Shown: positions 55,912-64,000 of the stretch, one piece after another
Position numbering within the stretch: the stretch's first letter is position 1
How the letters are laid out: every line of letters begins with the position of its first letter
NCBI RefSeq assembly: GCF_038502225.1
Contig: NC_091321.1
Span: 36,789,453-36,853,452, forward strand
Direction of reading: 5' to 3'
Source of the DNA: Cherax quadricarinatus
Taxonomy: Eukaryota > Arthropoda > Malacostraca > Decapoda > Parastacidae
Length of the DNA: 64,000 nucleotides
Position numbers and translations under genes: made by a program
The notes under the pieces: model-generated
Told to the model about the DNA's origin: nothing
Database searches by the model: none
Seen by the model: the letters and a program-made list of their open reading frames with translations, nothing else

Positions 55912-58378
55912 TTGTAGCTACACTGAGAGTAAAAGGTAGATGGGATACAAGGAGAATAGAAGCAACAGGGAAGAGAGAGGTGAAGGTTTATAAACTAAAA
56001 GAGGAGGCAGTTAGGGTAAGATATAAACAGCTATTGGAGGATAGATGGGCTAATGAGAGCATAGGCAATGGGGTCGAAGAGGTATGGGGTAGGTTTAAAA
56101 ATGTAGTGTTAGAGTGTTCAGCAGAAGTTTGTGGTTACAGGAAAGTGGGTGCGGGAGGGAAGAGGAGCGATTGGTGGAATGATGATGTAAAGAGAGTAGT
56201 AAAGGAGAAAAAGTTAGCATATGAGAAGTTTTTACAAAGTAGAAGTGATGCAAGGAGGAAAGAGTATATGGAGAAAAAGAGAGAGGTCAAGAGAGTGGTG
56301 AAGCAATGTAAAAAGAGAGCAAATGAGAGAGTGGGTGAGATGTTATCAACAAATTTTGTTGAAAATAAGAAAAAGTTTTGTAGTGAGATTATCAAGCTGA
56401 GGAAGCCTAGAGAACAATTGGATTTGTCAGTTAAAAATAGGAGTGGAGAGTTATTAAATGGAGAGTTAGAGGTATTGGGAAGATGGAGGGAATATTTTGA
56501 GGAATTGTTAAATGTTGATGAAGACGGGAAGCTGTGAATTCATGTATAGGGCAAGGAGGAATAACATCTTGTAGGAGTGAGGAAGAGCCAGTTGTGAGTG
56601 TGGGGGAAGTTCGTGAGGCAGTAGGTAAAATGAAAGGGGGTAAGGCAGCTGGGATTGATGGGATAAAGATAGAAATGTTAAAAGCAGGTGGGGATATAGT
56701 TTTGGAGTGGTTGGTGCAATTATTTAATAAATGTATGGAAGAGGGTAAGGTACCTAGGGATTGGCAGAGAGCATGCATTGTTCCTTTGTATAAAGGCAAA
56801 GGGGACAAAAGAGAGTGCAAAAATTATAGGGGAACAAGTCTGTTGAGTATACCTGGTAAAGTGTATGGTAGAATTATTATTGAAAGAATTAAGAGTAAGA
56901 CGGAGAATAGGATGGCAGATGAACAAGGAGGCTTTAGGAAAGGTAGGGGGTGTGTGGATCAGGTGTTTACAGTGAAACATATAAGTGAACAGTATTTAGA
57001 TAAGGCTAAAGAGGTTTTTGTGGCATTTATGGATTTCGAAAAGGCGTATGACAGGGTGGATAGGGGAGCAATGTGACAGATGTTGCAGGTGTATTGTATA
57101 GGAGGTAGGTTACTGAAAACAGTGATGAGTTTTTACGAGGATAGTGAGGCTCAAGTTAGAGTGTGTTGGAGAGAGGGAGATTATTTCCCAGTAAAATCAG
57201 GCCTTAGACAAGGATGTGTAATGTCACCGTGGTTGTTTAATACATTTATAGATGGGGTTGTAAGAAAAGTAAATGCGAGGGTCTTGGCAAGAGGCGTGGA
57301 GTTAAAAGGTAAAGAATCACACATAAAGTGGAAGTTGTCACAGTTGCTCTTTGTTGATGACACTGTACTCTTTGGTGGTTCTGAAGAGAAGTTGCAGAGG
57401 TTGGTGGATGAATTTGGTAGGGTATGTAAAAGAAGGAAATTAAAAGTGACTACAGGAAAGAGTAAGGTTATGAGGATAACAAAAAGATTAGGTAATGAAA
57501 GATTGGATATCAGATTGGAGGGAGAGAGTATGGAGGAGGTGAATGTATTCAGACATTTGGGAGTGGACGTGTCAGCGGATGGGTCTATGAAAGATGAGGT
57601 GAATCATAGAATTGATGAAGGGAAAAGGGTGAGCGATGCACTTAGGAGTCTGTGGAGACAAAGAACTTTGTCCTTGGAGGCAAAGAGGGGAATGTATGAG
57701 AGTATAGTTTTACCAACGCTCTTATATGGGTGTGAAGCATAGGTGATGAATGTTGCAGCGAGGAGAAGGCTGGAGGCAGTGGAGATGTCATGTCTGAGGG
57801 CAATGTGTGGTGTGAATATAATGCAGAGAATTCGTAGTTTGGATGTTAGGAGGAGGTGCGGGATTACCAAAACTGTTGTCCAGAGGGCTGAGAAAGGGTT
57901 GTTGAAGTGGTTCGGACATGTAGAGAGAATGGAGCGAAGCAGAATGACTTTAAGAGTGTTTCAGTCTGTGGTGGAAGGAAGGCGGGGTAGGGGTCGGCCT
58001 AGGAAAACTTGGAGGAAGGGGGTAAAGGAGGTTTTGTGTGCGAGGGGCTTGGACTTCCAGCGGGCATGCGTGAGCGTGTTTGATAGGAGTGAATGGAGAC
58101 AAATGGTTTTTAATACTTGACGTGCTGTTGGAGTGTGAGCAAAGTAACATTTATGAAGGGGTTCAGGGAAACCGGCAGGCCGGACTTGAGTCCTGGAGAT
58201 GGGAAGTACAGTGCCTGCACTCTGAAGGAGGGGTGTTAATGTTGCAGTTTAAAAACTGTAGTGTAAAGCACCCTTCTGGCAAGACAGTGATGGAGTGAAT
58301 GATGGTGAAAGTTTTTCTTTTTCTTGCCACCCTGCCTTGGTGGGAATCGGCCAGTGTGCTAATAAAAAATAAAAAAAA
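55912..58378 (+). mobile_element. RTE-like LINE, copy 3, 5'-truncated
   Basis: Highly similar to 16638-19105. It starts at ttagttgtagctacactgag, close to the point where copy 1 stops, and ends with the family tail and ctaataaaaaataaaaaaaa. No target duplication was found by eye. Confidence 0.88.
55980..58120 (+). pseudogene. RTE-like LINE ORF2, RT and C-terminal part, broken
   Basis: Frame blocks: 55980-56537 (linker), 56534-57076 (GGKAAGIDGIKIEMLKAGG, YRGTSLLSIPGKVYGRII, FMDFEKAYDRVDRGAM), 57080-57742 (RQGCVMSPWLFN; catalytic box FVDDTVL against FADDTVL in copy 2; DVSADGSMKDEVNHRID) and 57743-58120 (RWFGHVERM-type region, GRGRPRKTW). Lesions: one-base loss near 56525, TGG to TGA at about 57075, TGG to TAG at about 57740. 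These differ from those of copy 2, so the two decayed independently. Confidence 0.83.
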
Positions 58379-59009
58379 TAGTATTTTCCTGTACCCTTTC
58401 TTGTACAAATATCCCACAGGATATTAGCACTAAAATAAAAATACCACTAACTAAAACTGACGTTCCACATTACTAATGGATGACAGTACTGACAAGTTCA
58501 TGAATAAGATACACTTAAAACACTTTGGTGTCTATCGTTAGAAAGTTTCGGCAACAAAGTTACCCAAGTGTTGCAAATATCTTATTCATCAAGTAACCCA
58601 AACTAACCAACCTAATCTAACCCATCCTAATTTAGCCCATCCTTAAACCATCCTTATCTATGTAAGATGAATATTTTTGGTGAAGTGTTTATTTGTCCTA
58701 AGGTATTTTTGTCCAAGGGGTTTTCACCCAATAGAATTTTGTCTTGGGTTTTGTCAAGGGAGTTTATGTCCCAGGGTGCAATTGGGCTTCTCCCTGGAGG
58801 GTTTGTCTTTCTGGGAAAGGAGACCTGACTATATGACTAGTCCCAGATCCTGAATTAGCTGGTTATGTCTCTTCTGTTTACCTGGAGAGAGTTCCAGGGG
58901 TCACTACAATGTTCTTAATTGCTTGTGCAGTTGTGTGTGCTTGTATGTCTTGTTTCCGAGGAATGTCAACTTCACTGCTGCCTACCATCTTCTCTTCAAT
59001 TTGGGGTAG
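58379..59009. other. Intergenic sequence with repeat relics
   Basis: Contains the aagttacccaagtgttgcaa tail relic (58558-58577) and tttacctggagagagttcca (58878-58897), the latter matching a repeat fragment at about 34657. No gene recognised. Confidence 0.4.
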
Positions 59010-59735
59010 TAAGTGCGAGGTGCGAGGTTCTGACCAGAGCTTTGTTAAGATGGGGAAGGAAGAAGGATGAGTAAGGATGGAATGTGTGAAAGGTTTGGGA
59101 GGGCGGAGGGGGAGGTGGGGTTTTAAAGGTTAGTGGCCTATCCATTTTGGTGCAGTTTAAATACATGTGCGTGTGTGTTGTATTATTCGTGAAAAAGTTG
59201 AATTCACAAGATAGGTAAACCTCTTGCCCGTCAATTGCACACCGCTATGCCAGCTGTATACCGGTGTGTCACTGAATTGGAAGGTTGTATACTGTTTGCA
59301 ATTGTTTTTTTTTCGCGCAGGAAGCCGGTCGTAAGGCTGCATCTGCACGTGGTAGTTGCATGTCGTTTGATGGAGGTTGGTTGCTCACCTAGAGTTGGTT
59401 GGCTAAGCAGTTTCTGAGGTGGTGTCCTGTTGTAGAATGATTGTAGATGTTAAAAGGTTAGTTGTAAGGTGTTGATTGACAGAGGTGGGTCACCCAGGAT
59501 TGGGGAGCGTTAATCCATGTTACTGGACGTAGAATCGTTCTGGTGGTATCCATTCTTCTTCTTCTTCGGGGAGGTCGCACAGGATTCTTGGTCGAGGGAA
59601 GTTTTCCTTGTGGATGAAGCGTCGGACTCTTTGTTGGAGGGTCATTCTTTGGAATCTGTGAGGGCGGGGGTGTTGATGGTGTAGTTGGTCGTGTTGGATG
59701 GGTGGTAAGTGTTTTGTTGGGATACAAATGTTAAG
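59010..59735 (-). mobile_element. Jockey-type LINE, 3' fragment (same family as 23500-29002)
   Basis: The minus strand contains the end of ORF2 (TLQQRVRRFIHKENFPRPRI then EEWIPPERFYVQ; compare 28400-28521) and the 3' UTR down to gaacctcgcacctcgcac at about 59010, matching the end of the full copy. It is 5'-truncated near 59735. It confirms the family's 3' boundary, which lacks poly-A. Confidence 0.82.
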
Positions 59736-60828
59736 GAAATGGCTCTCTGACTCTTTGACTGTCTGACCATCATAAGTATTCATTCCTCTGTGTTTATTAT
59801 GTTTATCTTTCTTTCAAGCCTTAACTGCTTTTAGTTTTGATTTTTAAATATTTTAGGTTTTAAATGTTAAACTAAATTTTACTCTCACTGGTCTTCAAAA
59901 GTCTTCATCTTATTGAGTGAATAAATCACTTGTCTTGATGATTATCGCTGTTTATTCTTCTCAAAGAAGAACTGAACGAGCTGCTTTGTTAATTGTTTCT
60001 CTTCACTTCATGTTCTGTGAGTGGAAATTAACGCCACATACTTGTGGATAAATTTTCTCCAGGAGGGGGGTATCAGCCCCCTTCAGCCCCTTTCAGCCCT
60101 GAGGGGCTCAGCCCTCTCAGAAGGGACAAGCATCTTGTTTATTGCTACAGCAAGTAATTGATCCCAGATGCAGTACAAGTATGTGACGTGGTCAAGCAAC
60201 CACTGCTCCTTGCAAGAGTCCAGTGTTGCAAAGTGTAGTTTAAGAGACAATCCATCTCTTACCTTAGCAGGACAATTAAGGAAAATCCTGTTCCCACTTT
60301 ATTACCATGGTAAAGACAGTGTACATTGCTGTCTATGCTTAAGACAGCAAGAATCAAGCATTCTGCTTTGCTTCATGGAGAAAATTTGGCAAGGAAGCAA
60401 AAAGTACTAGGTCATCTTTTCCTTTATGTTCGAAGGGCACTGCAGCAGCGTAGGACGCTGTGAGGTCAGATTACTTTTCACCCTACTGGGAGTCACACTG
60501 ACGCCAGGATAACCAACAAAGAACACTGATCCATGCGTTAGTGTGAACAAAGTGTCTCACAAAACACGATAAACACTTACAGAGAAGTGTGATCAGCTTC
60601 TTTAGTGATATGGTGTGAACACTTATTGATGAACAGCGTAACGAGTGTTGCGATCCAGCAGACTGTAGTGCAACATTCTTCAAGGAACACTATTCTTCAA
60701 TCAACTCATCGGATATCCGGGCATAACTACGGGTCAGATACATATGCCCAGGTAAATGTTCTAACTCGTGATGTACTACTGTTGACTGCACAGTTGAGTA
60801 TAAGTTACGAGTTAGTTACTTATCATAA
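59736..60828. other. Region upstream of the Gmr1-like gag; possible 5' LTR and leader
   Basis: AT-rich with an AATAAA at 59920-59925 and a short GC-rich inverted stretch around 60065-60120 (gggggtatcagccccc, ctgaggggctcagccc). By position it should hold the LTR, primer-binding site and gag N-terminus of the gypsy element, but I could not fix LTR borders without the second LTR, which lies beyond the window. Confidence 0.3.
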
Positions 60829-62127
60829 GGGGGGGAAGACATAACTTCATACATTATCAGGTTTGAAAATACCACTACCCTCTGTGAATGGCCTGCTGAC
60901 ACCTGGGCTACCAGGTTAGGAATGTTATTTTCTGGTACTGCTTTGAATATCCATGCAACTTTGTCGCAGAATATCATATGTAATTATAACCTACTAAAGA
61001 AGGCAATCCTTAAAGCATATCAAAAAACCACTAATTCTTACAGGAAAGATTTCTGGTATGCCACCTTACAGCCTGGCCAGAACTTTCAACGGTTGCAGGT
61101 AACACTCTTTCGTTTGTTCGACTTTTGGATAGAGAGTTCAGGAATTGATCACAGTTATGAATCTCTTCGAGACTTCATGGTTGCTGACAAGTTCCTGACA
61201 ACTCTTCCTCACCAGATACGAACATTCATTAGAGAACGTAACCTGATTAAAGCTGAGGAAGTTGCTGAGGCTGCTGACCTATATGCTGAGGCTCACAATT
61301 CCTATAAAGACCTAAAGGGATCGAACCCTAATGGCAAGGGTTCATCAGACCTTAAGAAATCAAAGCCTCTAGTGGAAAGTAAAATGACTTCTTTTATTCC
61401 TGTTTGTCATTTGTGTGGTGTTAAGGGACATAAACGTCCAGATTGTCCTTCTAAGAAGGTCAAAAAAGTTGGAAGATGTTTTAAAGACTGTAATGACCAA
61501 GCACCCTTCTGTTCAGGAACAGTTAATGGACTTAATGTATCTACCATTTTACGAGACACTGGATGCACATGTATAGTCATTTCTGATAAGCTGTTCTCTA
61601 ATCTTAAAGAAACTCATTCCTCTGCTATACTTTCAGACTACTTGGGCCGTACAGACACTTTTCCTACCATCCGTTGTTACAATAGGTCTAAATGGTTCAC
61701 AGGTTGGTCTGAAGCCGTACTAGCTCCCATCACTTCTTGCTCCGTACTAATAGGTAATGTAAAAGGTGCCATTCTTCCTTCTGAGGTTGACCTTTCATCA
61801 CCAAAGATGGATATAAGTGTTTCAGATCTTCTTCCTGTAGAGTCGGAGAAGCCCCTCGAAAGTTCAGATGAGACAATGTCTCGTGAGATTCATGTGCGAT
61901 TAAAAACCAGTGATGCTGCTCTCGAAAGCGAGGTAGTAGGATCACCGGTTCACTTGTTAGATGAAAGTGAAGATATCACCTCCAATACCATAAATGTCTT
62001 GACTAGGGCTCAGACCAAAGCCCATGCTTCCTCTACTGTCCATCCTTTGATTTTCCCTGACTTTAAGCCTTTAGACATATCGAAGGACTCCTTTGTCAAT
62101 TTACAACGTAATTGCCCTTCTCTTTAG
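60829..62127 (+). CDS. Gmr1-like Ty3/gypsy gag-protease region (N-terminus unclear)
   Basis: Open from 60829, first ATG 60922. Capsid-like region: ENTTTLCEWPADTWATRLGM, ILKAYQKTTNSYRKDFWYAT, then FWIESSGIDHSYESLRDFMV and FLTTLPHQIRTFIRERN, which resemble the SCAN-type dimerisation fold known to derive from Gmr1-like gags. A zinc knuckle is near residues 163-176 from ATG 60922 (CHLCGVKGHKRPDC). The aspartic protease active site is at about residue 212 (ILRDTGCTCIVISDKLF, D-T-G). The ORF ends at UAG 62125-62127, after which the same frame stays open to the window edge. Gag assembles particles and the protease matures them. The upstream start is obscured: TAA at 60826 and a G-run (60829-60835) hint at a frameshift. 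Confidence 0.75.
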   Translation, partial: GGEDITSYIIRFENTTTLCEWPADTWATRLGMLFSGTALNIHATLSQNIICNYNLLKKAILKAYQKTTNSYRKDFWYATLQPGQNFQRLQVTLFRLFDFWIESSGIDHSYESLRDFMVADKFLTTLPHQIRTFIRERNLIKAEEVAEAADLYAEAHNSYKDLKGSNPNGKGSSDLKKSKPLVESKMTSFIPVCHLCGVKGHKRPDCPSKKVKKVGRCFKDCNDQAPFCSGTVNGLNVSTILRDTGCTCIVISDKLFSNLKETHSSAILSDYLGRTDTFPTIRCYNRSKWFTGWSEAVLAPITSCSVLIGNVKGAILPSEVDLSSPKMDISVSDLLPVESEKPLESSDETMSREIHVRLKTSDAALESEVVGSPVHLLDESEDITSNTINVLTRAQTKAHASSTVHPLIFPDFKPLDISKDSFVNLQRNCPSL

Positions 62128-64000
62128 AATTGCCATAATGCCGCTAAACAAAATCAAGTTATCCAAAGGAAAAACTTTTCATATAAATTTGAATATATAA
62201 AAGATATCTTGTACAAGTCAGTATTCAAATTAAATTCAGATGAGATAGACTATTCCATCTTAGTTGTTCCAAGTCAATGCAGAGAGACTGTTCTTAAAAT
62301 AGCTCATGACCTGCCAGTGGCCGGACATTTCTCGCATCGTAAAACTTTAAATAAAATTAGGGAAACCTATTTTTGGCCTAAAATGTCCTCAGATGTCACT
62401 ACTTATTGTAGATCGTGTAAAGTTTGCCAACTGTCATCTTCCCGAGGTACCAGGCGAGTACCTATGGTCAAAATGCCAATCTTTACGGAACCTTTCGAAA
62501 GAGTAGCTATTGACATCGTAGGTCCTTTATCTCCACTTTCATCTGGGGGACATAGATATATATTAACATTAGTTGATTATGCTTCGAGTTTCCCTGAAGC
62601 AGTTCCCTTAAAGACCATAACTACTACAGAGGTGGCTGAAGCCCTTTTGTCCATCTTCTCCAGAGTGGGCATCCCTAGAGAAATTTTGTCTGACCGTGGG
62701 ACACAATTCACATCTGACTTAATGCAACATCTATTCCAACTTCTGGGAGTGAAGCCTCTCGTCACCACACCCTATCACCCCAGCTGTAATGGGAGGATTG
62801 AGCGCCAGCATTCGATTCTCAAGTCCATTTTAAGGAAACTTTGCTCCCTTAAACCTAAGGAGTGGCATCGTTACATATCCTGTGCTTTGTTTGCCATGAG
62901 GGAAGTTCCCAGTAACTCATTGGGGTTTTCACCTTTTGAACTTCTCTATGGTAGACAGGCCAGAGGTCCACTGTCCATCCTTCATGACTTATGGACTAAT
63001 GAGGAGGTAAATGCTGAGGTTCAGTCTTCTTACCAGTTTCTCCTTGACCTTAGATCCAAACTTGAGGAGACCTCTGACATAGTTTCGAAAAACCTAAGCT
63101 TGTCAATGGACCAGTACAAAACCTATTTTGATTCCAAAAGTCAGAGGAGAGGTTTTAAAGTAGGAGATGAAGTTCTTGTACTTTTGCCGATTAAGTCAAA
63201 TAAATTGTTAGTAGCATGGAAAGGTCCATATAAAGTATTAAAAATTTGTGGGAAAGTTGACTACCTCATAGAAGTCAAGGGGAAACCTAAGCTTTATCAT
63301 ATCAACATCCTTAAGAAATATTACCGAAGAAATTCCGTTAACTGCCTTAATAACTTTGACTTAGTTTTTCCACACGAACTTGATAAGACAACTGAAGAAT
63401 GTAAAGTGTGTGTAATTGACACCTCTAACTTTGACTATGATGAAGAACTACATGACTTGGTGACTCTTGACCACTCGGATGCAACCAACATTAATATTAA
63501 TGAATCTTTGGATGACCATAAGAGACATGAAGTACTTCAATGTGTGAGTAACTTTTCAGACGTCTTTACTGATATTCCAGGTGTTACCTCCACGGTAGTC
63601 CATAAGATTGACTTAGTGACGGACAATCCTATCAAACGGAAATTATACCCAGTTCCAGTTCACCTTAGGGATGCATTTGACCGAGAGGTAGACAAATTAT
63701 TAAAACTAAAGATCATTGAACCTTCAATATCTTCATATTGTTCACCAGTAGTCATGGTTCAGAAGGAGGATAATTCATATAGACTTGCTATTGACTTCAG
63801 AGGCCTTAATGCTATAACTCGGTGGGATGCTGAGCCTATGCCCTTAATAGATAGCGATCTACACAAATTTTATGACGCTTCCTTCTTTTCAGAGATTGAT
63901 ATTGCGCAGGCATATCATCAAGTAATGTTAGATCCTTCTTCTAAGCAGTACACTGCTTTTCCTACACACCAAGGACTGATGCAGTATAGAACTATGCCCT
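62128..64000 (+). CDS. Gmr1-like pol: integrase followed by reverse transcriptase (runs off the right edge)
   Basis: Open for 624 codons in the same frame as gag-protease, with no stop to the window end. The integrase comes first. It has a zinc domain (AHDLPVAGHFSHRKTLNKI ... CRSCKVCQ), a core with D at RVAIDIVGPL, D at LSDRGTQFTS and E at NGRIERQHS (all three catalytic residues intact), and a GPY/F module (WKGPYKVLKICGKVDYLIE, YHINILKKYY). The reverse transcriptase then starts (CVSNFSDVFTDIPG, IKRKLYPVP, SSYCSPVVMVQKEDNSYRLA, IDFRGLNAIT, SEIDIAQAYHQVML). Integrase before RT is the reverse of ordinary Ty3/gypsy order and is the hallmark of the Gmr1 lineage. The catalytic YxDD, RNase H and 3' LTR lie outside. 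The start may depend on UAG readthrough, or the stop may be a mutation. Confidence 0.85.

Overview
This window comes from a large, repeat-dense animal genome. I judge it to be a decapod crustacean (crayfish or shrimp type). The evidence is a digestive-type cathepsin L gene with long introns, several repeat families I associate with decapods, and very long (TA)n, (TAA)n and (CA)n microsatellites. Nothing is bacterial: there are no operons, rRNAs or CRISPRs. There is one assembly gap (N run 29839-29938).

Host genes. (1) A cathepsin L-like protease gene on the minus strand occupies about 0-13.2 kb. Four coding exons (13115-13186, 8176-8328, 3498-3680, 182-373) encode the signal peptide, the I29 propeptide and the catalytic-Cys half of the protease. 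All visible junctions are in phase 0 with GT-AG borders. The His and Asn exons lie beyond the left edge. Its introns hold a 2.2-kb 12-bp minisatellite, a 41-bp tandem repeat, a LINE and a 3.9-kb 28-bp minisatellite. (2) A single plus-strand exon at 51968-52119 encodes a class I SAM-methyltransferase motif resembling METTL27/WBSCR27. No partner exon was found.

Mobile DNA. 16.3-19.1 kb is an RTE-like LINE with a 15-bp target duplication; sister copies lie at 5.25-7.6 kb (minus) and 55.9-58.4 kb (plus). 19.1-22.0 kb is an internally deleted LINE with RNase H (minus). 22.1-29.7 kb is a Penelope-like element (RT plus GIY-YIG) split by a 5.5-kb Jockey-type LINE flanked by a 10-bp target duplication. 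30.5-33.0 kb is a mosaic of (TA)n with TIR elements, a long hairpin and an inverted pair of SINEs. 33.0-48.1 kb is a 243-bp satellite interrupted by a BEL/Pao LTR retrotransposon (LTRs 33891-34599 and 47042-47730, 5-bp duplication). That element is itself interrupted by a Tx1/L1-like LINE (36821-42554, 13-bp duplication) and a tRNA-type SINE. 48.3-50.6 kb is a LINE with a restriction-like endonuclease (minus). 52.3-55.5 kb holds CR1/L2-like LINE copies with (CA)n tails, one split by a possible solo LTR. 59.0-59.7 kb is a 3' fragment of the Jockey-type LINE. 60.8 kb to the right edge is a Ty3/gypsy element whose integrase precedes its reverse transcriptase (Gmr1-like order), open in one frame apart from one UAG.

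How the parts relate. The insertions give a relative chronology (satellite, then BEL, then Tx1 LINE and SINE; Penelope, then Jockey). The SINE pair at 32 kb shares its 3' tail with the RTE-like LINE, which suggests the LINE's enzyme mobilises the SINE. Almost every element carries inactivating lesions. The Gmr1-like element at the right edge is the best preserved.
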